Shown here: positions 43,430 to 52,328 of the stretch, in pieces
Numbering within the stretch: position 1 is the first letter of the stretch
Layout of the letters: every line of letters begins with the position of its first letter
Origin: Nitrospirota bacterium
GTDB taxonomy: Bacteria > Nitrospirota > Nitrospiria > Nitrospirales > Nitrospiraceae
Length of the DNA: 64,000 nucleotides
Direction: 5' to 3'
Assembly (NCBI GenBank): GCA_026387665.1
Contig: JAPLLG010000009.1
Coordinates: 62,001 to 126,000, forward strand
Made by a program: the position numbers and the translations under genes
The notes under the pieces: model-generated
The model's input: only the letters and a program-made list of their open reading frames with translations
The model's database searches: none
What the model was told of the DNA's origin: nothing

Positions 43430-45424
43430 ATGAAGGTTAACGCAACCACATGCCAGAACTTCGAGCAGGCGCTCAGCCTCGAATGGCTGGAGACCAACGG
43501 CCGCGGCGGGTTCTCGTCCGGCACGGTCGCAGGCGCGAATACCAGGCGATATCATGCGCTGCTCCTCACGGCACGGAAACCGCCAAGCGAACGCTTCGTC
43601 TTAGTCAATCATCTCGACGAATGGCTGGAAATGGACGGCCGCACGATCCCCCTCTCGACCAATCTCTACCCCAACGCCATTCACCCGGAAGGGTACCAAC
43701 AATGCATCGGCTTCACGACAGACCCCTGGCCCACCTGGACCTATGACTGCGACGGCACGGTCGTGCAACGAGAGGTCTTCTGCGTACGTGACCGCGACCT
43801 GGTGGTCATCCGATGGACGATCGCCCAAAAGACCAAGAAGGCGATTGCGCTGCGCCTGCGACCGATGCTGAGCGGGCGCGACTACCACGCAACCCACCAT
43901 ATGAACGACAGCCTCTCTCCCACCGCCACTGTGACGGACGGGCTCGTGTCCTGGCAGCCCTACAGCGGGTTGCCGTCGGTGCAGGCGCTCCAGAACGGAA
44001 CCTATCGTCATGACCCGACGTGGTTTCGCGCCGTGCAGTTCCCGGCTGAGCAGCAACGAGGACTTGACTTCGAAGAAGATTGGTGGTCGCCCGGTGAGTT
44101 CACCTACCAGCTCAACCATGGAGCCGCGGCGACCTTAGTCCTCACCACAGAACCCATCAATTCGCTGGATGTCGCGGCCCTGGCCAAGGGGGAGCGGAAG
44201 AGACGAGCCGGTCTTCGCGCGTCGGCCCCAACCGCTGATCCCTTGGCGGGCGAACTCTGGTACGGGGCGGAAGCCTATTTCTCTACGCGAGACAGCCAGC
44301 AAACCATCATTGCCGGCTACCCCTGGTTCACCGATTGGGGACGAGACACCTTCATCTCGCTGCCGGGGCTTTGCCTGGTGACAGACCGGTGGGAAATCGC
44401 CTGGCACATCATCGAATCCTTCGCCGCACATATCTCGCACGGTATGATCCCGAACCGCTTCCCCGACGCAGAGGGGCAACCGGAATACAACACAATCGAT
44501 GCCTCGCTCTGGTTTGTCCACGCGGTGGAACAGTATTTCATGTACAGCCATGACGAGGCTCGCGTGCGCTCCGTAGCCTGGCCTGCAATGAAACAGATCC
44601 TCGACGGCTATCGGCAAGGCACGCGCTATAACATTCATCGGGACACAGACGGGCTTATCGCCGGAGGGATCTCAGGAGTGCAACTCACCTGGATGGATGC
44701 CAAAGTCGGCGACTGGATCGTCACGCCGCGTCATGGGAAGCCGGTCGAGATTCAAGCGCTTTGGGCGAAGGCCTTGGAAATCGGGGAACGCCTTGCCACG
44801 ACATTCGGCGAACCGGCCTATGCCACACGTTGCCGAAAGGATCGGCAGCAGGCCGTCTCGTCCTTCCGCGCGAAGTTCTGGAACGAAGCGGGAGGCTATC
44901 TCTACGATGTGATCGACGGGCCAGAGGGCAACGACGCATCGATTCGCCCGAACCAACTCTATGCCATCTCTCTGTGCGACGACCTCGTCACCAAAAAACA
45001 GGCTCAGCAACTGCTCCAGGTCGTGAAGGAACATCTCCTCACGCCGGTCGGATTACGGACCCTTTCGCCGACAGACAGCCGCTATCGTGCACGGTACGAA
45101 GGTGGGGTACTGGAGCGAGACGGAGCCTACCATCAAGGGACCGTCTGGCCGTTTCTGTTGGGGCCGTTCATCACAGCCTGGCGGAAGGTCCACGGCAACA
45201 GCCCGGCGAAGAACAAACAGGCGCGGTCCTTTCTCAACGGGCTGGAGACGCATCTCCATGAAGCCTGTCTCGGCCAGGTCTCGGAGATTTTTGACGGGGA
45301 CGCGCCGCACCAGGCACGAGGCTGCGTCGCGCAGGCCTGGTCGGTTGCAGAACCGCTACGCGCCTTGATGGAAGACCTCGGCGTCACAGCCTGTGCCAAG
45401 CCTGCCTTATCGAAAAAATCCTGA
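43430..45424 (+). CDS. Amylo-1,6-glucosidase type glycogen debranching enzyme
   Basis: Protein of 664 residues. The N-terminal domain begins with LEWLETNGRGGFSSGTVAGANTRRYHALLL, a GH133 signature. The catalytic (alpha/alpha)6 domain holds AGYPWFTDWGRDTFISLPGL near residue 295 and YNTIDASLWFVHAVEQYF, then LTWMDAKVGDWIVTPRHGKPVEIQALW and DGAYHQGTVWPFLLGPFI, the acidic residues of which form the active site. It trims alpha-1,6 branches in glycogen-like polymers. It sits 87 bases after the GH63-like enzyme, with a repeat in the gap. Confidence 0.92.
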   Translation: MKVNATTCQNFEQALSLEWLETNGRGGFSSGTVAGANTRRYHALLLTARKPPSERFVLVNHLDEWLEMDGRTIPLSTNLYPNAIHPEGYQQCIGFTTDPWPTWTYDCDGTVVQREVFCVRDRDLVVIRWTIAQKTKKAIALRLRPMLSGRDYHATHHMNDSLSPTATVTDGLVSWQPYSGLPSVQALQNGTYRHDPTWFRAVQFPAEQQRGLDFEEDWWSPGEFTYQLNHGAAATLVLTTEPINSLDVAALAKGERKRRAGLRASAPTADPLAGELWYGAEAYFSTRDSQQTIIAGYPWFTDWGRDTFISLPGLCLVTDRWEIAWHIIESFAAHISHGMIPNRFPDAEGQPEYNTIDASLWFVHAVEQYFMYSHDEARVRSVAWPAMKQILDGYRQGTRYNIHRDTDGLIAGGISGVQLTWMDAKVGDWIVTPRHGKPVEIQALWAKALEIGERLATTFGEPAYATRCRKDRQQAVSSFRAKFWNEAGGYLYDVIDGPEGNDASIRPNQLYAISLCDDLVTKKQAQQLLQVVKEHLLTPVGLRTLSPTDSRYRARYEGGVLERDGAYHQGTVWPFLLGPFITAWRKVHGNSPAKNKQARSFLNGLETHLHEACLGQVSEIFDGDAPHQARGCVAQAWSVAEPLRALMEDLGVTACAKPALSKKS

Positions 45425-45476
45425 CTGGTCTCCACAACGGGACGAAGCCAGCCAGGAATCCAGCAGAGCGGCCAGA

Positions 45477-46316
45477 CTACAGCCCGATCGTTTCGATCAC
45501 CTGCAAATCTTCAGCGGTCAGGGTGAGCTGTTCGGCTTCGAGATCTTCTTTCATATGTTGCTGGTTCGTGGTGCCGGTCAAGGGAAGCATCCCCACCTGC
45601 ATCGCAAACAGGAAGACCACTTGCGCGAGGCCGGCCCGTAGCCGTTGGGCGATAGCGCGCAGGCTCGGCTCGGCAAAAATTCCCTGGTTCGCGGTCAACA
45701 ACGAAAAGCCTTGATAGATGATGCCATGGATCCGGCAGATCTCCCGCACCTCTTTGTCCCATCCCAATGCGGCATAACAGCGGTTTTGCACCATCATAGG
45801 TTTCACCGTGGCCTGGGCGCAGAGCTGGGTGAGTTGCTCCGCTGTGACATTGCTGATGCCGATCATTTTCGTCTTCCCCGACCGGTAGAGCCCCTCGATG
45901 GCGGCCCAAACCTCCCGGTCCGCCTCCCCCAATCCCTGTCTCTGATAGGGCCCATGCAAGACATAGGAGTCGAGATAGTCTGTGTGCAGATGGGCTAACG
46001 AACTGTCGAACGACTGGATCACTTGGGTCGTGAGATCAGCCGAGGCATCATAGGGGGTGCGGTGGTCCTGGCCATTCGTCGAGGTAAACTTGGTTTGCAG
46101 AAAGAGGCGATCGCGCGGGACCCCTTGCTGCGCGAGGGCCTGCAAGGCCTCCCCCACCAAGGCTTCCTGGTAATGGATCAGCTGGTTGGCCGTGTCAATG
46201 GCCGTGAAGCCGGCCGCCACGGCCATCTGCACCAGTTGCGTCGTGGCCTCTTTTTTCCATGCTGTGCCATACATGAACGAAGGAACCGGCACATGGTTAT
46301 AGGCGATCAAAGACAT
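45477..46316 (-). CDS. Aldo/keto reductase
   Basis: Protein of 279 residues from ATG 46316, behind GGAG; a longer frame upstream is not supported. The TIM-barrel NADPH-dependent reductase shows FTAIDTANQLIHYQEALVGEAL with the catalytic Asp, FLQTKFTSTN (Lys), LDSYVLHGPYQRQ (His) and MIGISNVTAEQL. The Tyr of the tetrad appears displaced: the usual DTAxxY position reads DTANQLIHYQEA, so the Tyr or His must be supplied a few residues on. Substrate unknown. It converges on the debranching gene with a 52-base gap. Confidence 0.82.
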   Translation of the reverse strand: MSLIAYNHVPVPSFMYGTAWKKEATTQLVQMAVAAGFTAIDTANQLIHYQEALVGEALQALAQQGVPRDRLFLQTKFTSTNGQDHRTPYDASADLTTQVIQSFDSSLAHLHTDYLDSYVLHGPYQRQGLGEADREVWAAIEGLYRSGKTKMIGISNVTAEQLTQLCAQATVKPMMVQNRCYAALGWDKEVREICRIHGIIYQGFSLLTANQGIFAEPSLRAIAQRLRAGLAQVVFLFAMQVGMLPLTGTTNQQHMKEDLEAEQLTLTAEDLQVIETIGL

Positions 46317-46458
46317 GCAGTGTTCTCCAACAGGCTGCGGATAGCTATTGCGGTATCGCGAACGTCGAGGGACTATCTGACCAGGATAAGAAGAGGCGAT
46401 CCTCGCAGCGGGCCGCGGCACACAAGGCCGCGGCTCCCCGATCTTTCCCCCAACGATG

Positions 46459-47727
46459 TTACTTTCGAACGGCGATCCCGTGGGTATCAGCCGTTTCTTT
46501 TTCGTCTTTCATATTGGTAATGACGGCCTGCCCTTTATAGTGGCCGACCTTCCCTTCGGCATCCACGTAAATGACACCGACGCCTGGGATCGTCCCCTTG
46601 GCATTGTGCACCACCTTGTCATTCCCAGTGAGGGGGTTGGGGCCGCGCAGCCCGACAAAGATATACTGACCGTCCGGCGCACTGTCCAGGAGATCAGGAG
46701 CTGGATCCTTGTTGAAGTCCGTCACCAGCTCGATCGAGCCTACGCTCAGGTTCGAGAGCGTATCGATGATTTCGACGTTGTTCCCGGCACGATCTGCGCT
46801 CCAGACATAACGCCCAACCCCGACCATCCCGTGGGAGTCGGCGAATTTATCATCCCGTTGAGACACCAGCTTGGCCGAGACCGACTTCGGCAGGGTGGAG
46901 AGATCGAGTGCATACACATCGTACGAAAGCGGCGCGATCGGCCAGCCGCCCCCGGAATTGATATACATCGTCTCTCCGACCTGAACACCGCCGCAGCCGG
47001 CGGGATGAATCTGATTGTTGTCGAGCGTGGCCACGACCTTCATCGGCGTGGTGGTGACATCGACCACCAACAATCCGCCGCCGCGCAACGTGACAAAGGC
47101 ATAGTGGCTGGACGATTCCGTAATCGGACAAATCGGCGAGGTATCCGGACGCTCCCCACCCTCCCACGCGGTGAGATTCACCACGTCCTTCTCGGGATCG
47201 AAGCTGAATGTATGGGCGGCATAGTCGGTCCAGATCCGGATGAATTTCTTCTCGGCGATATTCGCCGCAATCGCCATCTTCTGATCAGGCGTCGGCCAGG
47301 CCGCATGGACGTTCTTCCCCATCGACAAGCAGGCTTCCGGCTTGTGCGTCTGGGCATCCATAAACAGCACGTGGCCGCTCAGGAAGGAGAGGATCGCGTG
47401 ATCCTGGTTCTTGTTGAAGAACAGCATGTGCGGACGCCGGACTGGCTTCTTAGTTGCGGCTTCACAAAACGTGTTGATCTCGCCGGAGAGATCAATGGTA
47501 ACGGTCGGTTTCGCAGCGGCAGGATTCGCCGCGAGCGCTGCCCCGTCATAGATATAGAGGAAGCCGCCGCTTTCTTTCGCCGTATCGGATTGATCCGTCA
47601 GCCACACTTCATAGGCGGAGACTGGAGCCACGCCGCCGATCCCCACCCCGACCCCAACCAGGGCACCAGCCGCGATGGCAAGAACAAAACGAGACAGACC
47701 TCTGCTCGCCAGATCGTTGATTATCAT
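46459..47727 (-). CDS. Secreted beta-propeller protein
   Basis: Protein of 422 residues from ATG 47727 behind AAGGAGG; the frame upstream is open but unlikely coding. A signal peptide (FVLAIAAGALVGVGVGIGGVAPVSA) leads into repeats of the YVTN/lactonase kind: blades show GFLYIYDG, HVLFMDAQTHKPE, RGGGLLVVDVTTTPMKVVATL, NVEIIDTLSNLSVGSIELV and YIFVGLRG. There are about seven blades, with Cys pairs near residues 75 and 130. Such proteins are usually extracytoplasmic binding or redox partners; no haem or metal motif is seen. Confidence 0.75.
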   Translation of the reverse strand: MIINDLASRGLSRFVLAIAAGALVGVGVGIGGVAPVSAYEVWLTDQSDTAKESGGFLYIYDGAALAANPAAAKPTVTIDLSGEINTFCEAATKKPVRRPHMLFFNKNQDHAILSFLSGHVLFMDAQTHKPEACLSMGKNVHAAWPTPDQKMAIAANIAEKKFIRIWTDYAAHTFSFDPEKDVVNLTAWEGGERPDTSPICPITESSSHYAFVTLRGGGLLVVDVTTTPMKVVATLDNNQIHPAGCGGVQVGETMYINSGGGWPIAPLSYDVYALDLSTLPKSVSAKLVSQRDDKFADSHGMVGVGRYVWSADRAGNNVEIIDTLSNLSVGSIELVTDFNKDPAPDLLDSAPDGQYIFVGLRGPNPLTGNDKVVHNAKGTIPGVGVIYVDAEGKVGHYKGQAVITNMKDEKETADTHGIAVRK

Positions 47728-47856
47728 TTCGGCCTCCTTCAACCAGACGTGACAGGTGCGAAAAAATCCCCTCCCGACATGCAATGACCATTGCACCCGT
47801 GAGAAAGCATGTAGCGTAAGAGGATTAGAACGAGAGATCAATGGTCCATCCCGGCA

Positions 47857-47885
47857 GCAGGCTGCTGAAAAGTCCGCCAGCCAGG
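47857..47885. repeat. Half-copy of the 120-bp repeat
   Basis: GCAGGCTGCTGAAAAGTCC followed by GCCAGCCAGG matches the reversed right end of the 120-bp repeat. It is in the 344-base gap 47728-48071 upstream of the propeller gene. Confidence 0.5.
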
Positions 47886-48006
47886 AAACGCTGAATGAAC
47901 GGTGAGCGATGAACAAGGACACGGTTGTCACTTCAGCGTTCCGCGTTCATCGTGCAGAGTTCGCTCGCCACGGCCTGTTAACCAGAACCATCCGTCGCGG
48001 TTTCGT

Positions 48007-48044
48007 GGCCGGACCCTGGACTGCAAAAAATCCAGGATCCGGCC
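48007..48044. terminator. Strong hairpin after the small secreted protein gene
   Basis: GGCCGGACCCTGGA pairs with TCCAGGATCCGGCC, one mismatch in fourteen, around a CTGCAAAAAA loop. It lies 28 bases beyond the stop of the minus-strand gene ending at 48072. There is no T-run after it on the minus strand, so terminator function is uncertain. Confidence 0.5.
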
Positions 48045-48071
48045 TGCCGTTCATCGCTTCACCGCTCTCCC

Positions 48072-48437
48072 TCACTGCGGCGAAGCATTCACCCTCGTTC
48101 CTTCCTTCACAGGCGGCTCGATCTTGATATTCGGCCCCTGAACTTTGGGCAGCAGCCCCGCACCAGGCTTCTCCAGCAACCGCTGGTCATTCTGATTGAT
48201 CGGCAAATTCTGTTGCACGTGGACGTCGTCAAACGCCGCTGCCTGGGCCAACGAATTCTCTCCCGTCGCATTGGTCTGGCCAGGATCGTTCGCGAGCGAT
48301 TGCCCGCTGATTGGATCAACGGCCTTGCCCATGGGATACCCCTGGTGCTTCGGCAACATGGTCGGATTGGCCAGGGCGAGAGAGATCGGCAACAACAGGA
48401 CGGTGAAGACGGTGAGTAGAACGAGTGAGGTCTTCAT
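48072..48437 (-). CDS. Small secreted protein of unknown function
   Basis: Protein of 121 residues from ATG 48437 behind AAGGAGG. A clear signal peptide (MKTSLVLLTVFTVLLLPISL, then ALA) is followed by a Pro-, Asn- and Gln-rich mature part of about 97 residues (NPTMLPKHQGYPMGKAVDPIS, then VQGPNIKIEPP), which looks largely disordered. No cysteine and no domain is seen. A terminator-like hairpin sits in its leader and a strong hairpin follows its stop, so its expression may be regulated after initiation. Confidence 0.72.
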   Translation of the reverse strand: MKTSLVLLTVFTVLLLPISLALANPTMLPKHQGYPMGKAVDPISGQSLANDPGQTNATGENSLAQAAAFDDVHVQQNLPINQNDQRLLEKPGAGLLPKVQGPNIKIEPPVKEGTRVNASPQ

Positions 48438-48461
48438 GATGCAACCTCCTTGCTGAGAGGG

Positions 48462-48489
48462 AAAAAACAATAACGCCTTCGAAAGCGTT
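48462..48489 (-). terminator. Intrinsic-terminator-like hairpin in a gene leader
   Basis: On the minus strand AACGC-T-TTCGAA-G-GCGTT forms a stem, followed by ATTG and six T. It stands about 10 bases before the ribosome site of the gene starting at 48437. It could be an attenuator of that gene or the end of a leader transcript. The gap 48490-48808 upstream holds a -35-like TTGACT but no gene I can support. Confidence 0.55.
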
Positions 48490-48808
48490 GAACCGACGAG
48501 AGCACAGGAAAAGAACAAAAGGGAGATAACGGAAGCGTGAACGGCGATGAAACCGCCGAGCCAGGCTTCACACCACACCTCCTGAATATAAATAGCATCC
48601 CTCCCTATTGAAGCAGAGTCAAGCGGGTGAGAATCGGCCCAGGATGCCAGCTTGCGGCGCCGTGAGGAAGATCAGGAACTGCGGCTTACGGAGGGGCCAT
48701 GAGAACGAAATGGAACACGAGAAGCAGGGTGGCCGAGAGGGTATCGTTAGAATCTGAGCGATCAGGAAACCTGGGAGACGGCCCTTCAGCCGCCTCCCAG
48801 GAACCGAC

Positions 48809-49069
48809 TTATCGACGAGCGGCTTGATCGCGGGTGCAGCTTTCTTCCGCCAACATCCTCTGGCCTTTGCTGGCGTCACTGGGAATACGCCCCAGGCAAG
48901 TCGCCCAACTATCCTCTGCAGATCCGACAGCAATACGGTTACGGTCCGTCGACGCAACTGGCGCTGACGAGGCAGGAATCAATGCTACCGTCGCTTCACT
49001 CGCACAACCGCCCACCATCATCCCCAACAAGGCGATGACACCGAACACATTCACTGATCGATTTGCCAT
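48809..49069 (-). CDS. Small lipoprotein
   Basis: Protein of 86 residues with an N-terminal lipoprotein signal ending in VGGC at about residue 22 (VIALLGMMVGGC). The mature part of about 64 residues is short, with Cys58 and Cys78 possibly forming a disulfide (SWATCLGRIP, EESCTRDQ). ATG 49069 lies behind a G-rich site. No family is recognised. It lies between the small secreted gene and the next exported protein, all on the minus strand, without sharing an obvious operon. Confidence 0.7.
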   Translation of the reverse strand: MANRSVNVFGVIALLGMMVGGCASEATVALIPASSAPVASTDRNRIAVGSAEDSWATCLGRIPSDASKGQRMLAEESCTRDQAARR

Positions 49070-49160
49070 GACGCGCCCCCCTTATACATAAAGACCATTG
49101 TTTAGAACTTCGATGATCCTACTCTCGACGCAGCAGAAGAACAAGTTGAAGTCCTCGCTT

Positions 49161-49190
49161 CGCGCCAGCCAAGACGTTTTCAGCATCCTA
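49161..49190. repeat. Half-copy of the 120-bp repeat
   Basis: CGCGCCAGCCAAGACG followed by TTTTCAGCATCCTA matches the right end of the repeat at 57521. It abuts the stop codon of the exported-protein gene that ends at 49191, as copy 1 abuts the atpE stop. Confidence 0.5.
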
Positions 49191-49862
49191 CTAGTTAGGG
49201 CCGGTTTGAGACGACTTCCGGTTCGCCGTACCTTGCAAATCCATATCCAGCGAAACCGCGCTGTCCTGCTTCTTGGGATCGAGCTTGAGCGGCATCTGAT
49301 CGACAACCAGTTTGACCAGGGGCACCGCGACGATATAGGGAGTCTTCTCCGAGGGATTGGAATGCATCGAGAGCCGGACATTTTTCGGCCGCTGGCTCGG
49401 CATCAACAGGGGCTTCAGCTCCGCCGCCACAAATCCCACGAGCATCCCGCTGCCGTCGGCCAGCTTATGGATCTCATAGGCATTCGCGACGGGAGGGATT
49501 GCCTCTAACGGAAGATCCGGACTCTGCGTGACCAGCGCCAAGCCTAACAGCCTCGGGGTAATAAACCCGTAGCTCCCCGTCGGCGCAACCGAGAACCGAA
49601 TCCCGGAGGCGGAAGCACTGAGTTCGGCCACTCCGTTCTTCGTCCGCAATTGCCGACGCAGCTCCACTTCATTTCCGATCGTCTCGATCACGACCGCCGC
49701 CGGCGCAGCTGTTTGCACCGGCAACACTTCCGTCTTCCCTCCTCCTCGTGCCGCATCAAGCGACGCAGGGAGCAGGCTCATCAGGAACAGGCCCAGCAAC
49801 GTGCCGGCGAGCACCGACCGGACAGGCATAGGTCGAATCAATCGTGCAACGAGGTCAACCAT
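49191..49862 (-). CDS. Exported protein of unknown function
   Basis: Protein of 223 residues from ATG 49862 behind AGGAGG. The N-terminus has a basic segment and a hydrophobic run (VLAGTLLGLFLMSLLPASLDA) that looks like a signal peptide. The mature part is predicted beta-rich (GIRFSVAPTGSYGFITPRLLGLALVT, YEIHKLADGSGMLVGFVAAELKPLL) and has no cysteine. No family is recognised. It ends against a repeat fragment. The last residues are polar and probably disordered. Confidence 0.7.
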   Translation of the reverse strand: MVDLVARLIRPMPVRSVLAGTLLGLFLMSLLPASLDAARGGGKTEVLPVQTAAPAAVVIETIGNEVELRRQLRTKNGVAELSASASGIRFSVAPTGSYGFITPRLLGLALVTQSPDLPLEAIPPVANAYEIHKLADGSGMLVGFVAAELKPLLMPSQRPKNVRLSMHSNPSEKTPYIVAVPLVKLVVDQMPLKLDPKKQDSAVSLDMDLQGTANRKSSQTGPN

Positions 49863-49961
49863 GGGTGCAAATCCTCCTGGTACGGCAATAAAGAGCGAGC
49901 CCTTCTACAACAACTGCCCCCTTGTTTATCAAGCTTACCCTATGCGGCGCAATCTATGAGC

Positions 49962-50080
49962 CGTGAAACGTGAGACGTAAGCGGTTAAACGAACGACGAA
50001 ACCCTCCGCGGACCGAAACGGGGCCTGGCAATATTTCTCAACCACGCGAGGTTGAATTCCAAAACCTGGCTCTCATTCTG
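49962..50080. repeat. Direct-repeat family D, copy 1
   Basis: Order of shared parts: GTGAAACGT-like units, GCGGTTAAACGAA, then CCAAAACCTGGCTCTCATTCT. A diverged copy in the same orientation lies at 52952-53036. On the minus strand both copies contain a short open frame with ESQVL and a TAA stop at the same relative place. The 336-base gap 49863-50198 otherwise holds nothing supported. Confidence 0.6.
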
Positions 50081-50198
50081 CTTTGTCGTCATGGTATGCA
50101 CGATATGCCATAAAGAATCTCGAACTGTCTGCTCCCAGGCCTCTACGACTTTCCAAAGAAACCTTTTACGCAGCTCACGTAATCGATACAATATGACC

Positions 50199-50801
50199 AT
50201 GACACGCGACACCTCGAACACAGCTCCCATAACGGGGGCTCCCTTTAACCTTCCTGCCTGGGCTAAATTCTCCCTGCGACAACAAAAGATGCCACTGGTT
50301 TCGAGCAAGGATCGCATGCGTTTTGTGATTCGTTTAGCCATGAAAAACATTGAACATGGCACAGGCGGGCCTTTTGGGGCGGCCGTCTTTGAAGCAAAGA
50401 CGGGAACCCTGGTTTCTATTGGCGTGAACATTGTTGTGTTAGCGAATTGCTCTCATTCCCATGCAGAAATGGTTGCCTTAGCCAATGCACAGAAAAAACT
50501 CGAGAGTTTTGACCTCGGGGCGCCTGGATTTTCCGAGCACGAATTGGTCACCAGTTGCGAACCTTGCGCCATGTGCTACGGAGCGATTCCCTGGTCCGGA
50601 GTCCGAAGAGTCGTTTGTGGGGCGAGGGGCAAAGACGCAGAAGCGATTGGGTTCGATGAGGGTCCTAAGCCAAAGAATTGGGCGAGCGCATTAGAAGCAA
50701 GAGGCATTTCAGTTGTTCAGGACCTGTGCCGAGAAGAAGCGGCAGCCGTCCTTCAGGAGTACAAGAAGCGGGGCGGCATGATCTATAACCCGTACCAATG
50801 A
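50199..50801 (+). CDS. CDA-type nucleoside or guanine deaminase
   Basis: Protein of about 200 residues. The zinc deaminase motif is intact: HSHAEMVALANAQ (the HAE triad) near residue 100 and SCEPCAMCYGAI (the C..C pair) near residue 125, as in guanine deaminase and TadA-like enzymes. ATG 50199 is chosen since it lies seven bases after a TACAAT box; 50193 is also possible. Codon use is AT-richer than the surroundings. Substrate is uncertain: guanine or a nucleoside, or an intermediate. It begins an accessory patch. Confidence 0.8.
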   Translation: MTRDTSNTAPITGAPFNLPAWAKFSLRQQKMPLVSSKDRMRFVIRLAMKNIEHGTGGPFGAAVFEAKTGTLVSIGVNIVVLANCSHSHAEMVALANAQKKLESFDLGAPGFSEHELVTSCEPCAMCYGAIPWSGVRRVVCGARGKDAEAIGFDEGPKPKNWASALEARGISVVQDLCREEAAAVLQEYKKRGGMIYNPYQ

Positions 50802-51079
50802 CTTCAGTTGCATCACTCAAGACTTCATCTGACGGACATCTCAAACCTCGCGAGTGAGAGAGAATCACGCTCCATGACTGTTTAGCCCAAAAATCGGAAG
50901 ATCGCTTCGCCTATCCTGTCCTCTTTCCATACCGGCTCTCAGGGAACTAATAGTCATTTTCCAGCTATCTATCCGCTTCGAAAAATTGCGCGAACAAGAA
51001 CTTCAGGAACTGCATGTCCTTCAAGCGTTGGGACGTCGCGCGCCGCGAAAAGGGTGACTGCGCCGTTTCTTTCCGATTC

Positions 51080-52138
51080 CTAGTGGTCATGCCGGTGATG
51101 CAGTTCCGACAGGTGCGGGTGATCATGGGTGAGGGGCAGGTGCCGATGCAGATGAGCATGCGGTTCGTGAGGTAAAACCTCTCCGTCATGCCGGTGGTCG
51201 TGATGATCTTCGTGCCGATGAACATGGTCATGCTCTAACGCATCATGCCTGTGCGCATGCGCATGATGCGCCCGGAGGAGCAATGTGATGCCAAGCAGCA
51301 TGAGCGCAGTGGCGATCGCGTCTTGCATGGTCCATCGCTCGCCCAAAACCGGCACGGCAACCAACGCTCCGATGAAGGGAGCGGTGGCAAAGAACCCCGC
51401 CTCACGCGCCGCGCCGAGCAGCCGAAGGGCACGCATGTCGAGCACCAAACTCACCCCATAACTGACGAGTCCCAGCAGCAACGCCGCCAGCGTCATCCCG
51501 ACCGAGGGCCACGGTTGGCTGGTGAGACCCGCCAGGCCGAGCATCCCGAGACCGGCGCCGAGGGTCTTGATGCGCGTGACCACCAGCGGATCGCGCAGCG
51601 AGAGACGTTGACTCAGATTGTTGTCGACCGCCCAGCAGAGACAGGCGCCCAACACGGCAAGGATACCGACGAGGTCGCCACGGATCGCGCCTGGCTGATA
51701 GGTGAGTATCCCTGCAGCAACAACGATCGCGAGAACGCCGGCCAGTTCGAGCCGGACCAAATGTTCGCGAAAGACAAGCACGGCGACCAACACGGTGAGG
51801 GGCGCTTCCAGATTCAAGAGCAATGAGGTCAGGACGCCTGACAGGCGCTCCAGTCCCCACAACATCAGAAAGGGACCGAGCATCCCCCCGGTGAGAATCA
51901 CCCCCGCCAGCCATCCGACATCGGCCCGACGGACCGGGGCCTCCTGTACCCCATGCTGAAGCGGGCGTCCGGTCATCTCGAAGAGGAGCAATCCCAGGCC
52001 CGCGCCGAGATAGAGCAAGCCCGCGATCAGGATCGGGCCGCTCTCCGGCAGCAACAGCTTAGCGAAGGGAGGACTGATGCCGAACAACAGGGCAGCCGCA
52101 AGCCCGAAGAACGCTCCTTGCCGTTTCGAAGGACTCAT
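51080..52138 (-). CDS. EamA-family transporter with His-rich C-terminus
   Basis: Protein of 352 residues from ATG 52138 with ten membrane helices in two EamA (DMT) repeats. A typical signature is LLLNLEAPLTVLVAVLVFREHLV, followed by YGVSLVLDMRALRLLGAAREAGFFATAPFIGALVAVPVLGERWT. After the last helix comes a cytoplasmic or periplasmic tail of about 70 residues with over 25 His, in HDH, HHH-like and DHHDH clusters. The tail suggests metal-ion sensing or binding. Metal transport is inference; the EamA family mostly exports metabolites. Confidence 0.83.
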   Translation of the reverse strand: MSPSKRQGAFFGLAAALLFGISPPFAKLLLPESGPILIAGLLYLGAGLGLLLFEMTGRPLQHGVQEAPVRRADVGWLAGVILTGGMLGPFLMLWGLERLSGVLTSLLLNLEAPLTVLVAVLVFREHLVRLELAGVLAIVVAAGILTYQPGAIRGDLVGILAVLGACLCWAVDNNLSQRLSLRDPLVVTRIKTLGAGLGMLGLAGLTSQPWPSVGMTLAALLLGLVSYGVSLVLDMRALRLLGAAREAGFFATAPFIGALVAVPVLGERWTMQDAIATALMLLGITLLLRAHHAHAHRHDALEHDHVHRHEDHHDHRHDGEVLPHEPHAHLHRHLPLTHDHPHLSELHHRHDH

Positions 52139-52292
52139 GGGAAGGCAGCTTACCGAGGGGAAAACCGCAGCGCAATGGGTCAGGCTTCGCCGACGGCCTG
52201 GTCGGATATCACCCCACTGACAATGGCAGGAAACAAGCGGCGAACTACCGCGCGCTGCGAAACGATGCTTCGCAGCCATCGAATGTTACTCC

Positions 52293-52321
52293 TTGCCAGA
52301 AAGTAGCTTATAAGCTACGCT
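52293..52321 (+). promoter_or_regulatory. Promoter and palindromic operator of the toxin-antitoxin pair
   Basis: TTGCCA (52293-52298), 17 bases, TACGCT. A perfect 16-base palindrome GTAGCTTA/TAAGCTAC (52303-52318) covers most of the spacer and the start of the -10, as expected for autorepression by the antitoxin complex. Confidence 0.7.
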
Positions 52322-52328
52322 ATGAGTC

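Noticed and set aside
49985-50431. 148-residue minus-strand frame containing ESQVL
   Set aside because: It is antisense to the deaminase gene and its start lies within it; treated as a trace of the repeat and not a gene.
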